Positions 8,252 through 16,905 of a stretch of DNA of 64,000 bases are shown piece by piece (the first letter of the stretch is position 1; each line of letters starts with the position of its first letter). Source of the DNA: Roseiarcus sp963741405 (GTDB taxonomy: Bacteria > Pseudomonadota > Alphaproteobacteria > Rhizobiales > Beijerinckiaceae). Made by a program: the position numbers and the translations under genes. Where the stretch lies: NCBI GenBank assembly GCA_963741405.1, contig CAVUHX010000017.1, forward strand, positions 1-64,000, written 5' to 3'. The notes under the pieces were generated by a model. The model searched no databases and had not been told where the DNA came from. It worked only from the letters and a program-made list of their open reading frames with translations.

Positions 8252-9226
8252 ATGGTGGAAGGTGCGGTGAAGCTTCTCGAATTGCAGGAGAAACGGCCTT
8301 TGCGCGGCTCTCCGTTCCGCCTCCGGGATCGCGCCGCTCGCGCCGCTTACGAAGCTTGGCGCGAGGCCAAGCTCGAGGCCTATCCGAGACGCAAGGAGGA
8401 TTTTCTGGTCGAAGTCGGAGACCTCGGCGCCCCGACTCGCGCCGAGCGCGAATCCATTCGCCGGCTTGCGCGGATCGCCAACATGGCCGTCTACGCCACC
8501 CGGTCGAACCTCGCCGACGAGCGGGCGACGCGGAGCGACCTGATCGCCTTCGGGCGCGCGTTCGGCCTCGCGGCGATCGAAGACCACCGCTCGGCGGAAG
8601 CCGACGGCGTCGTCCGGATCGAGGTCGTCGACCAGGGCGGGCGCCTCGGCTACATTCCCTACACCGACCGGGCGATCAACTGGCACACCGACGGCTATTA
8701 CAACTATCACGGGCCCGAGCGCGCGGTGCGCGCGATGCTGCTGCACTGCATGCGCCCTGCCGGGCAGGGCGGCGTCAACCGGCTGCTCGATCCCGAGATC
8801 GCCTATATCCGCCTGCGCGATTCCGACCCTGGGCTTATCGAGGCGCTGACGCACCCGGAGGCGATGACCATCCCGGAAAGCGTCGAGGCGAACGGGCGGG
8901 TCCGTCCCGTGAATGTCGGCCCGGTGTTCTTCACCGACGCGCGGGGCGTCCTAGGCATGCGGTTCACTGCAAGAAAGCGCAACGTCGTCTGGCGGGACGA
9001 TTCCGTGACCCGCAGGGCCGTCGCGATGCTCGAATCCGTCCTCTCAGGCGACCCGCTCGTCCTCGAGACGCGGATGGAGCCCGGGCAAGGCCTCATCTGC
9101 AACAACGTGCTCCACGACCGGACCAGCTTTGCGCCTTTCCGGGAGACCGGGCGCGACCGCCTGCTTTTCCGCATCCGCTACGCTGACCGGATCGACGGCG
9201 GCGACGATTTTCTTAAGGATTCATGA
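8252..9226 (+). CDS. TauD/TfdA-like 2-oxoglutarate-Fe(II) dioxygenase family protein, function unknown
   Basis: About 324 residues from the ATG at 8252 (a GTG at 8234 is an alternative). The metal-binding pattern is visible: WHTDGYYN supplies His and Asp, HDRTSFAPF the second His, and RDRLLFRIRY the 2-oxoglutarate arginine. The family hydroxylates taurine, sulfonates or unrelated small molecules. It is divergent from dsrA across the ATTC-N8-GAAT site and coupled by overlap to two small genes, which suggests a role tied to sulfur oxidation. The substrate cannot be read from sequence. Confidence 0.75.
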   Translation: MVEGAVKLLELQEKRPLRGSPFRLRDRAARAAYEAWREAKLEAYPRRKEDFLVEVGDLGAPTRAERESIRRLARIANMAVYATRSNLADERATRSDLIAFGRAFGLAAIEDHRSAEADGVVRIEVVDQGGRLGYIPYTDRAINWHTDGYYNYHGPERAVRAMLLHCMRPAGQGGVNRLLDPEIAYIRLRDSDPGLIEALTHPEAMTIPESVEANGRVRPVNVGPVFFTDARGVLGMRFTARKRNVVWRDDSVTRRAVAMLESVLSGDPLVLETRMEPGQGLICNNVLHDRTSFAPFRETGRDRLLFRIRYADRIDGGDDFLKDS

Positions 9227-9435
9227 GGGCGCCAATGGCCTATGTCAGCGAACTGCTCATCGCCAATCCGAAGATGGCGAGTTTCGAAGAACTCGAGGCC
9301 GCGGTCGTCGAGGCGGCGCGCAAGGGCGAAATCCATCTCTACATGGACATCAAGCCGGAGTTTCCGGACACCCCGCGCGACTGGGAAGTGCAACTCGAGC
9401 TCGCTTTCTATCGCGCCGAGACGACCCGCCGATGA
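9223..9435 (+). CDS. Small protein of unknown function, coupled to the dioxygenase-like gene
   Basis: 66-70 residues. The first ATG at 9223 overlaps the dioxygenase stop as ATGA; a second ATG at 9235 gives MAYVSELLIANPK. The protein is acidic and soluble, with no signal or membrane segment, and contains SFEELEAAVVEAARKGEI. Overlap at both ends with its neighbours argues for a real, co-translated gene. I do not recognise the family. Confidence 0.7.
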   Translation: MRAPMAYVSELLIANPKMASFEELEAAVVEAARKGEIHLYMDIKPEFPDTPRDWEVQLELAFYRAETTRR

Positions 9436-9644
9436 GCGACTCGGTCAAGACGCCGCTGAAAACGATCACGGCTCCCTACGGCCGCCAGATCCGCCTCGAC
9501 GACGTCGCCTACGAGAGCGGGCTCAAGCTGCTTCGGGTGATGATCCGCGAAGGCGCGCGCTACACGATTCTCGAAATCGACGCGGCGACGGCCCTGGAAT
9601 GGGGCGACGAAATGCGGAAATGGGCGCGAACGAGCGCGCCATAG
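9432..9644 (+). CDS. Small protein of unknown function, last gene of the dioxygenase transcript
   Basis: 70 residues (MSDSVKTPLKTITAPYGRQI...). The start overlaps the previous stop as ATGA. Predicted soluble, with no cysteine, so it is not a TusA-like carrier. A hairpin with a short T-rich tail follows at 9694-9714. The triple overlap suggests that the three products are made in fixed ratio and may act together. Confidence 0.7.
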   Translation: MSDSVKTPLKTITAPYGRQIRLDDVAYESGLKLLRVMIREGARYTILEIDAATALEWGDEMRKWARTSAP

Positions 9645-9693
9645 CAGGCAGGAGGCCACTGGTAGTCGCGCTCCGAAACCGTCGGGAGACGGG

Positions 9694-9714
9694 GCGTCCT
9701 TCCGGACGCTCTTT
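9694..9714 (+). terminator. Terminator-like hairpin between convergent transcripts
   Basis: GCGTCC, loop TTCC, GGACGC, then TCTTT. It lies 49 bases after the last small gene and 40 before the cbbX stop on the other strand. The stem is short and the T-tract weak, so termination is only likely. Confidence 0.4.
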
Positions 9715-9753
9715 GGAGCGGGGCCGTCGCGGTCGGCAGTCGCGCCGCCATTG

Positions 9754-10674
9754 TCACCCGCTTGTTCCTGTTTGGCCGAACACCCGGCTCTGGCGAATGT
9801 CCTCCGCCTCGATCGCGGTCAGCCGGTCGACGGTCAGGTCCGGATCGGCCGCGGCAAACAGCCGGTTCGCCTGGCGCAGGCGGGCGCGGTCGAGCGCGTT
9901 GCGGATCGAGCGCGCGTTGGCGAACAACGGCTGGGCGCGCCTCAGCGCAATATATTCCGCGAGTGTCCGCCTCGCTTCCGGGCTCAGCCGGTAGTTGAGT
10001 GACGACAGCATTTTCTCGCCGATCGCGAGGAGGTCCGAGTCGTCGTAGTCCGGAAAGTCGATGTGGTGGGCGACGCGCGAGCGGAACCCCGGATTGGAGT
10101 GGAAGAAGCGGTCCATCTTGTCGGTATAGCCCGCGAGGATCACGACGAGGTCGTCGCGGTTGTTCTCCATCACCTGCAGCAGGATTTCGATCGATTCCTG
10201 CCCGTAGTCCCGCTCGTTCTCCTGCCGGTAGAGATAATAGGCCTCGTCGATGAACAGCACGCCGCCCATCGCCTTCTTCAAAACCTCCTTCGTCTTGGGC
10301 GCGGTGTGGCCGATGTACTGGCCGACGAGGTCGTCGCGAGTGACCGCGACGAGATGTCCGCGACGCACGTAGCCCAGCCGATGGAGGATCTCGGCCATGC
10401 GCATCGCGACCGTCGTCTTGCCGGTGCCGGGGTTGCCGGTGAAGCTCATGTGCAGGGTCGGGGCCTGCGACGTGAGCCCGAATTTCGACCGTACCCGGTC
10501 GACGAGCAGCAGCGCCGCGATCTCGCGGATGCGGCTCTTGACCGGCGCGAGGCCGATCAGTTCGTCGTCGAGTTGCTTGAGCACCGGGCCGACGCCCGAG
10601 AGGGCGAACTCCTCGGCGAGATTGATTCGCTCCGGCGTCGCCGGTCGCGGCTCGGCCTCGGCTGCCGCGCTCAT
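9754..10674 (-). CDS. cbbX: CbbX, red-type RuBisCO activase (AAA+ ATPase)
   Basis: 306 residues. The hexameric AAA+ protein pulls on the RuBisCO large-subunit C-terminus to release inhibitory sugar phosphates. Walker A is GNPGTGKTTVAMRMAE and Walker B GGVLFIDEAYYLY; the N-terminal SGVGPVLKQLDDELIGLAPVK-type segment and the conserved KMDRFFHSNPGFRSRV are present. It starts in an ATGA overlap with cbbS, so it is translationally coupled. CbbX occurs only with red-type form I RuBisCO, matching the cbbL here. Confidence 0.96.
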   Translation of the reverse strand: MSAAAEAEPRPATPERINLAEEFALSGVGPVLKQLDDELIGLAPVKSRIREIAALLLVDRVRSKFGLTSQAPTLHMSFTGNPGTGKTTVAMRMAEILHRLGYVRRGHLVAVTRDDLVGQYIGHTAPKTKEVLKKAMGGVLFIDEAYYLYRQENERDYGQESIEILLQVMENNRDDLVVILAGYTDKMDRFFHSNPGFRSRVAHHIDFPDYDDSDLLAIGEKMLSSLNYRLSPEARRTLAEYIALRRAQPLFANARSIRNALDRARLRQANRLFAAADPDLTVDRLTAIEAEDIRQSRVFGQTGTSG

Positions 10675-11090
10675 GCGTAGCGCTTTCCTTCCGGCCGGTC
10701 GGTCGCGTAGGCGCGGGTCGCGTAGCGCTGCGTGCGGCCGGGCCCCTCCGTCCGATCGAGCCGGAAGCCGTCCTCATTCTTCGGCCGGTTGACGATGAAG
10801 GAGATCCTGACCGACTCCCAGCCGTGCGACGAATCGAAGGCCGACAGCCTTATGTATCGGTCGCCGTAGATTTTGCGGCACGCGTCGAGCTCCATGAGAG
10901 CGCCTTTGGCGTCGGCGATGTCGAACATCGGCAGGCCCCACATCTCCCAATAGGTGTTGCGGGGATGCGGATCGTCGGTGAATTCGATGTTCACCGCCCA
11001 ACCGTTGTCGAGGCAGTACTGAATTTGGGTGAGAATCTGGTCGTCGGTGAGGTCCGGAAGGAACGAAAAGCAGCCTTGGGTGATGCGCAT
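10671..11090 (-). CDS. cbbS: RuBisCO small subunit, red-type form I
   Basis: 139 residues from the ATG at 11090. MRITQGCFSFLPDLTDDQI and YWEMWGLPMFD are typical, and the long C-terminal extension after SFIVNRP marks the red type (extra beta hairpin in the central channel). It is separated from cbbL by about 200 bases holding two inverted copies of an intergenic repeat, which is unusual for this operon. Confidence 0.96.
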   Translation of the reverse strand: MRITQGCFSFLPDLTDDQILTQIQYCLDNGWAVNIEFTDDPHPRNTYWEMWGLPMFDIADAKGALMELDACRKIYGDRYIRLSAFDSSHGWESVRISFIVNRPKNEDGFRLDRTEGPGRTQRYATRAYATDRPEGKRYA

Positions 11091-11107
11091 GGAAAAGACT
11101 CCTGGGT

Positions 11108-11289
11108 CCCTTCTCCCGCCGGGAGAAGGTGGCGCGAAGCGCCAGATGAGGGTTGGCGCCGCAGAGGCGCCGGTCGCGTCGAGCGCCGCAAAAGGCGCTC
11201 GCATTCTTCTGCCGTATGATGAAGGCGCCGCAGCTGAACCCTCATCCGGTCGCGCTTTGCGCGTCCACTTTCTCCCGGACGGAGAAGGG
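11108..11289. repeat. Two inverted copies of a GGGAGAAGG-type palindromic intergenic repeat
   Basis: Copy 1 (11108-11154) begins CCCTTCTCCCGCCGGGAGAA and continues to GATGAGGGTT. Copy 2 (11237-11289) is the reverse complement of a close relative. Each copy has a CTTCTCC/GGAGAAG stem and a second GCGC-AA-GCGC stem. Copy 2 ends 3 bases from the cbbL stop. The whole unit could fold in the cbbL-cbbS mRNA. A third copy lies at 35418. Confidence 0.8.
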
Positions 11290-11292
11290 AAA

Positions 11293-12753
11293 TCACGCCA
11301 CCGCCGGCGTCGGCACGAAGTCGAGCTGGTCGGTCGAGGCGTAGTTGAAGCTGACGTCGCCCCAGACGTCGAGCGCCTGGCGGAGCGGCGTGCAGGTCTT
11401 GGCGGCCTCGGCGAGTATGGTCGGCCCTTCGGCGACATAGTCGCGTCCGGCGTTGCGTGCGAAGATCATCGCTTCGAGCGCGACGCGGTTGGCGGTGGCG
11501 CCGGCGGCGATGCCCATCGGGTGACCGATCGTGCCGCCGCCGAACTGCAGCACGACATCTTCTCCGAGCAGGTGGAGAAGCTGGTGCATCTGCCCGGCAT
11601 GGATGCCTCCCGAGGCGACCGGCATCAGCTTGTTGAGCGAAGCCCATGGCTGCTCGAAGAAGAGACCGTGCTCGAGCCTCATTGGATTGAGATCCTCGCG
11701 GCAGATGTCGTAATAGCCCCTGGTTGTCGCCGGGTCGCCCTCGAGCTTGCCCACGACCGTTCCGGCGTGAATGTGGTCGACGCCGGCGAGCCGCATCCAT
11801 TTGGCGATCACGCGGAACGACACGCCGTGCGACTTCTGGCGCGTGTAGGTGCCGTGGCCCGCGCGGTGGAGATGCAGGATCATGTCGTTCTTGCGCGCCC
11901 ATTTCGACATCGACTGGATCGCGGTGTAGCCGATGACGAGGTCGATCATCACGATGACCGAGCCGAGCTCCTTGGCGAATTCGGCGCGCTCGTACATGTC
12001 CTCCATGGTCCCGGCGGTGACGTTGAGATAGGTGCCCTTGACCTCTCCGGACACGGCCTGCGCCCGGTTGACCGCCTCCATGGAGTAGAGGAAGCGGTCG
12101 CGCCAGTGCATGAAGGGTTGCGAGTTGATGTTCTCGTCGTCTTTGGTGAAGTCGAGGCCGCCCTTCAGCGCCTCGTAGACGACGCGCCCGTAGTTGCGTC
12201 CCGAGAGGCCGAGCTTCGGCTTGACGGTGGCGCCGAGTAGCGGCCGGCCGAATTTGTCGAGCCGCTCGCGCTCGACAACGATGCCGGTCGCCGGGCCCTG
12301 GAAGGTCTTCACATAGGCGATGGGCAGGCGCATGTCCTCGAGCCGGAGCGCCTTCAGGGGCTTGAAGCCGAACACGTTGCCGATGATCGAGGCGGTGAGA
12401 TTGGCGATCGAGCCCGGCTCGAACAGGTCGAGATCGTAGGCGATATAGGCGAAATACTGCCCCGGCGCGCCGGGAACGGGATCGACTCGGTAGCACTTGC
12501 CGCGGTATTTCTCGCAGGCCGTCAGACGATCGGTCCAGACCACCGTCCAGGTGGCTGTCGACGATTCCCCGGCGACCGCGGCCGAGGCTTCGATTGGATC
12601 CACGCCGTCCTGCGGCGTGACGCGAAAGCAGGCGATGACGTCGGTGTCTTTCGGCGTGTAGTCGGGCTCCCAATAGCCCATCTTGCGGTATTCCATCACG
12701 CCGGCTTTGTAGCGGTCCTTGCCCTTGACGGTTTGCGTCGGCTGAACGTTCAT
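11293..12753 (-). CDS. cbbL: RuBisCO large subunit, red-type form I
   Basis: 486 residues, the usual length. It catalyses carboxylation of ribulose bisphosphate. Catalytic Lys is in GATVKPKLGLSGRNYG and the carbamylated Lys in GGLDFTKDDENINSQPFMHW; loop 6 is in HAGTVVGKLEGD. The N-terminal VKGKDRYKAGVMEYRKMGYW and red-type features match form IC/ID enzymes and not form II. It is the first gene of cbbLSX, divergent from cbbR. Confidence 0.97.
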   Translation of the reverse strand: MNVQPTQTVKGKDRYKAGVMEYRKMGYWEPDYTPKDTDVIACFRVTPQDGVDPIEASAAVAGESSTATWTVVWTDRLTACEKYRGKCYRVDPVPGAPGQYFAYIAYDLDLFEPGSIANLTASIIGNVFGFKPLKALRLEDMRLPIAYVKTFQGPATGIVVERERLDKFGRPLLGATVKPKLGLSGRNYGRVVYEALKGGLDFTKDDENINSQPFMHWRDRFLYSMEAVNRAQAVSGEVKGTYLNVTAGTMEDMYERAEFAKELGSVIVMIDLVIGYTAIQSMSKWARKNDMILHLHRAGHGTYTRQKSHGVSFRVIAKWMRLAGVDHIHAGTVVGKLEGDPATTRGYYDICREDLNPMRLEHGLFFEQPWASLNKLMPVASGGIHAGQMHQLLHLLGEDVVLQFGGGTIGHPMGIAAGATANRVALEAMIFARNAGRDYVAEGPTILAEAAKTCTPLRQALDVWGDVSFNYASTDQLDFVPTPAVA

Positions 12754-12873
12754 GGGTTCTGTCCTCCCTGGGGCGGCCTTGCTCCGCCAAGATCGATGCG
12801 GGCCGGTTTACGCCGGGCGGACAATTGGGTTAAGTTCATTGTTTCAAAGGATACTATTTAGGATTATAAAACA
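12754..12873. promoter_or_regulatory. cbbL/cbbR divergent promoter region
   Basis: 120 bases between the two starts. The half next to cbbR (12826-12873) is strikingly AT-rich against its surroundings and contains TTTA-N6-TAAA at 12857-12870. LysR-type CbbR proteins bind between their own gene and cbbL, so this is the expected operator. I cannot point to one definite T-N11-A box. Confidence 0.5.
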
Positions 12874-13767
12874 TTGCTCCGGCAGGTCACCCTTCACCAG
12901 CTGCGCCTGTTCGCCGCGCTCGCGCGCCATATGAACATGACGCGGGCGGCGGAGGAGATGCATGTGACGCCCTCCGCCTTCTCCATCCAGATCAAGCAGC
13001 TTTCCTGCGGGCTCGGCCTGCCGCTGCATGAACAGGTCGGCAAGAAGCTCTTCCTCACCGAGGCCGGCCGGGCGGCCGCCGCGGCGAGTCGCGACATGCT
13101 GGAGCGGCTCGACCTGCTCGGCATGGAGCTGGCGGATCTGCAGGGTCTCGAGCGCGGCCGCCTGAGCCTCGCGATGATCACGACGGCGAAATATTTCGCT
13201 ACCCGGCTGATCGGCGATTTCTGCCGCGCCCATCCGATGGTCGAGTTCGCGCTTGAGGTCGTCAACCGCGAGCAGATCCTCGAGCGCATGCGGGCCAATC
13301 TCGACGATCTCTACATCATGGGTCAGGCGCCGGACGACCTCGACGTCGTCGCGGCGCCCTTCGCCGAGAATCCGCTGGTCGTTCTCGCCCCCGCGGGACA
13401 TCCTCTGTGCGAGGAAACGAAGATCATGCCAGTGCGGATCGAGCGCGAGCCGTTCATCCTGCGCGAGCCGGGCTCCGGCACGCGCCAGGCGACGGAGCGT
13501 TATTTCGCCGAGCGCGGGATCCGCCCGGCGACGCGCATGACGCTCGGGAGCGACGAGACGATCAAGCAGGCCGTCGCGGCCGGCCTCGGCCTCGCGGTGT
13601 TGTCCCGCCATGTCCTGACGCTCGACCAGGCCCCCGGCCCATTGCGCGAGCTCGACGTCGAAGGTTTTCCGCTCCACCGGAAATGGTACGTCGTCCGCCT
13701 GAAGGACAAGAAGCTGTCGCCCCTGGCGCGGGCGTTTCTCACGCTGCTGACGGAGGAGCGGGGGTAG
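12874..13767 (+). CDS. cbbR: CbbR, LysR-type activator of the Calvin-cycle operon
   Basis: About 297 residues from a TTG at 12874. The N-terminal helix-turn-helix reads LHQLRLFAALARHMNMTRAA, followed by the effector domain (FRLIGDFC-like region, LVVLAPAGHPL, REPGSGTRQATERYF). GSGTRQ is typical of metabolite-sensing CbbR proteins, which respond to NADPH or sugar phosphates. Divergence from cbbL supports the role. The start is poorly defined because the ribosome-site match is weak. Confidence 0.88.
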   Translation: MLRQVTLHQLRLFAALARHMNMTRAAEEMHVTPSAFSIQIKQLSCGLGLPLHEQVGKKLFLTEAGRAAAAASRDMLERLDLLGMELADLQGLERGRLSLAMITTAKYFATRLIGDFCRAHPMVEFALEVVNREQILERMRANLDDLYIMGQAPDDLDVVAAPFAENPLVVLAPAGHPLCEETKIMPVRIEREPFILREPGSGTRQATERYFAERGIRPATRMTLGSDETIKQAVAAGLGLAVLSRHVLTLDQAPGPLRELDVEGFPLHRKWYVVRLKDKKLSPLARAFLTLLTEERG

Positions 13768-13962
13768 CGGGCGGGCTTTTCGGAGATCGCTTCTGCGAAA
13801 GGGGTCCACGCCGGGGGCGGGTCGCCCAAGAAGGTCGGCTGGCGCGAGACGAGCGCCGAAGCGGGCCGGCGTCTGTTCCGTTGACGGCAGCGCCCCGAAC
13901 GAACTTGAGATTGGCGGTATAGCATCTATCCTTGACGCAGACGGCGCGCGACAGGGGCCAGC

Positions 13963-16905
13963 ATGAGCGATCGTCCAAAGTCTTTGCTCGACGCCGAAAG
14001 TATCGTTGCGAATTGGGCGAACATGCTTCCCGCGCCCCCGGGCGAGAACGGGGGCGCGCTGCTCGATGCGCTGACTCCCTTGCTCGAAAAGGCGCCGACC
14101 GCCCTGCGCGAAGCCCTCCAGCAGGGCGATGCACGGGCGCTCGGAGCCGTCGCGGCGCTTCGCGCGCTTGCGCCCGCCCTGATCTCGGAAATGATCGAGA
14201 TGCTGCGCAAGATTGCTGGTCAGGGCGACAGTCAGGGAACGCTCAGCCGAATTCCCCTGCTGGAGGCGGTCGCCCGCGCCGTCGATGATGCGTCGGCGCT
14301 CGGCGAGGCGGAGTATCTGCGCGGCTACACGTTCCGCCGAGTGGGACAGAATTATCGCGCCATCGAAGCCTATCAGCGCGCGCTCGCGCATGGCGGAGAC
14401 GCGGCGTTCCGATCGCGGACACTGGACCGGCTCGGCAACGTGCAGTGCGACGTCAGCGCGTTCGACGAGGCGGCGGCGAGCTACCAGGCGGCGTTGAAGG
14501 TCGAGACGGAACCGGCCGGAAAGGCCGCGATCCTGCGCAACGCCGCCAGCGCGATGCGATCGCTCGGAGACTTCAGCGCCGCCGACGAAGCCGACCGACA
14601 AGCCGCCGCTTCGAGCGAAGCGGCGGCGAAAGACGGCTACGCGCTGGACGCCGCCGCGCAAATCTTCGCGGCGGTCGGAGACTACGCCTGGGCGCTCGAG
14701 CTGAACGATCGCGCCAGGACGTGGTTCGACCAGAACAATCCCGTCTCCCTGCCAGTCAACGCGGAGATCCGCATTACCTTGCTGCAGCGGGCGGGACGGA
14801 CGCAGGAGGCCGAAGCGCAATTCCGAAAGGCGCTGGCCCTGTTCGATGCGCAAGCGCAGGCGACGATCAATCCGCAGCACTACACCGAGGGTTGGCGGCA
14901 CAGCTACGCCACGCGCCTGCCGCTCACGTCGCCGTCGATGATGACTTACGCCCGCGCGACCCGGACCGGCGACGTCGCGGCCATCGGACAAGTGATTGCG
15001 AGCGCGCAACAGGCCGGCGATATCGCGCTGACGTTGCGCGCACGCGCGGCCATCGGCGGCCTCCTGTTCGAGCGCGGCCAGCTCGATGAAGCCGCCGCCG
15101 AGCTTGAGGAGGTGCTGTCTGAAGCCAGCGAGCGAGGCCTGGCGCAGCCCGAAGTCGGGGCGCTCCTCACGCTGGCCTCCATCGCCCAGAGCGGCGGCGA
15201 TGTGAAGCGACGCCCGGCGCAAGCCTTGTGCCGCGCTCGCCAGTTGCGTGCGCTGATGGTCTCCTATCTCGGTTCGTCCAACCTCGGTCCCCTCGAGCGG
15301 CAACTCGAGCTGAACGACAACGGCGCCATTGAAAACCAGCTCGGCCAGTACGCAACTGAACTCGAAATATGGACGTGCGCGGCTGAGTTTTTCGAACAGG
15401 CCACGCAGCGATCTCAAGCAATTGGCGACTACGGCCGGCTGGCAAATCGGCTCGCCGGCCTGCGGCGAGCCGAGAGCCGGGCGAATGACGCCAAACGGGC
15501 GGAGGCGGCAGCGACCCGGCTTCGATCTCTGCTGAAGAAAAGCAGTCTGCCCGCTAACGGCCGCCTCGTCGCCGCACGGGCGCTAGCAGCGCACGAGCAG
15601 ACCCGCGACCCGTCGGCCGCACATCGCTATATCGAGGTCGCTGCACAGGCCGCAGAACGGATCCGCGCGGCGACCCCGCCGACCGAACGTGACAATTTGG
15701 ACCGTCAGTGGAACGACGTGTATTGGACGCTCGCCGAGGCGCGGCGAGGGCAAGGGCGCGAAGAGGACGCCTTCGCGGCGGTCCAACTCGGCAAGTTCCG
15801 CGGCTTCGCCGAAACGGTAGCCGCGCGTGCGGGCGTCCAGACCGTCCCGCCGTCCCTGGCGGAAGTCCAATCCCGTCTTCGCTCCGACGAGGCCCTGGTG
15901 GACATCGCCGCAGAGAACGCCGGGCTGGCGCTCTATCTGGTTCGGCGCGACGGGTTCGAGGCGTTTGCGATCCCCGGCGACGTCCACCAGCTTATCAAGC
16001 CCGACGCCGGCGATATGCGCGATCGTGCCGCAGCGCAGCTCGATTTGGCGCGGGGAAATGCGATGCTCGCCAAAGTGGCGGCTGAGACTGAGGCGCGGCT
16101 GCCACAGCAGGCGCGGCTCTTCCTCGCGCCGAATCCTTCGCTCGGCAATCTGCCCTGGCACGCGATTCCTGTCGGCGAGCGGGCGTGGTGCGAGCGCCGC
16201 CCGATCAGTCTTTTGCCGGCCGCGTCGGCACTGCTGGCGCCGAGGCAGGAACGGGGCAAGAGAGTGCTGGTCCTCGGCGACTCGCGGGACGATCTCCCGC
16301 GGGCCCGCGCCGAAAGCCGGACGGTCGCCGCGCTGTATGGGACGCAGGCGCATGTCGGGCGTGACTGCTCCGTCGAAGCGTTGAGAGCGGCGCTCGCCTC
16401 GGGGCCGCTCGGCATCGTCCACATCGCCACGCACGGGCGCGGCAATCCGCGCCAGGGAGGTCTCGCGAGCCTGTTGCTGGCCGACTCTGTCGGGGCGGCG
16501 CATTGGGCGGCTCTGGAGGAGATTACGCGCGCGCCTTGGGACGTGGGCTTGGTCGTGCTGTCGGGATGCAGCACTGGGCTGATCGGACGTCGCAACGGCG
16601 CGCAGATGGTGAGCGTCGCCGAAGCGGTGCTGCGAGCAGGCGCGCGAGCGGTCGTGGCCTGTCTGTGGCCTGTCGGGGACGAGGCGGCGCGGACGGGAAT
16701 GGAGGCGTTCCACCGCGTGTTCTCCCGCACGCCAGACGTGGCCGCCGCGCTTAAGGCGGGCCGCGACGCGCTCAAGGCGACCGATATCGCGCTGGGCACG
16801 CTTCGCGACGGTCGCGGCCAGCAGCCCACGGGTTCGACGGCCCGGGAGCGGGAGCTGAACTGGTCTGCCTTCCTCTCGCTGGGCGTGTCGGACCCGTTCA
16901 GGTGA
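13963..16905 (+). CDS. TPR-CHAT protein, predicted caspase-like cysteine protease
   Basis: 980 residues. Residues about 100-560 form repeated helical TPR-like units (ALRGYTFRRVGQNYRAIEAY-type). The C-terminal 300 residues are a CHAT domain with the predicted catalytic dyad His824 (HIATHGRG) and Cys869 (VVLSGCSTG), followed by the conserved GARAVVACLWPVGDEA. CHAT proteases are caspase relatives often used as effectors in bacterial conflict and cell-death systems, with TPRs as sensors. No signal peptide is visible, so it is cytoplasmic. Its 3' end overlaps the convergent hydrolase gene by 8 bases, and a subtilase gene follows. The domain call is firm; the biological role is inferred. Confidence 0.85.
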   Translation: MSDRPKSLLDAESIVANWANMLPAPPGENGGALLDALTPLLEKAPTALREALQQGDARALGAVAALRALAPALISEMIEMLRKIAGQGDSQGTLSRIPLLEAVARAVDDASALGEAEYLRGYTFRRVGQNYRAIEAYQRALAHGGDAAFRSRTLDRLGNVQCDVSAFDEAAASYQAALKVETEPAGKAAILRNAASAMRSLGDFSAADEADRQAAASSEAAAKDGYALDAAAQIFAAVGDYAWALELNDRARTWFDQNNPVSLPVNAEIRITLLQRAGRTQEAEAQFRKALALFDAQAQATINPQHYTEGWRHSYATRLPLTSPSMMTYARATRTGDVAAIGQVIASAQQAGDIALTLRARAAIGGLLFERGQLDEAAAELEEVLSEASERGLAQPEVGALLTLASIAQSGGDVKRRPAQALCRARQLRALMVSYLGSSNLGPLERQLELNDNGAIENQLGQYATELEIWTCAAEFFEQATQRSQAIGDYGRLANRLAGLRRAESRANDAKRAEAAATRLRSLLKKSSLPANGRLVAARALAAHEQTRDPSAAHRYIEVAAQAAERIRAATPPTERDNLDRQWNDVYWTLAEARRGQGREEDAFAAVQLGKFRGFAETVAARAGVQTVPPSLAEVQSRLRSDEALVDIAAENAGLALYLVRRDGFEAFAIPGDVHQLIKPDAGDMRDRAAAQLDLARGNAMLAKVAAETEARLPQQARLFLAPNPSLGNLPWHAIPVGERAWCERRPISLLPAASALLAPRQERGKRVLVLGDSRDDLPRARAESRTVAALYGTQAHVGRDCSVEALRAALASGPLGIVHIATHGRGNPRQGGLASLLLADSVGAAHWAALEEITRAPWDVGLVVLSGCSTGLIGRRNGAQMVSVAEAVLRAGARAVVACLWPVGDEAARTGMEAFHRVFSRTPDVAAALKAGRDALKATDIALGTLRDGRGQQPTGSTARERELNWSAFLSLGVSDPFR

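Noticed and set aside
12844..15417. 857-codon open frame on the minus strand across cbbR and the CHAT gene
   Set aside because: It crosses two well-supported genes on the other strand, is Arg/Leu/Gln-rich without domains, and is what GC-rich third positions produce antisense to real genes.
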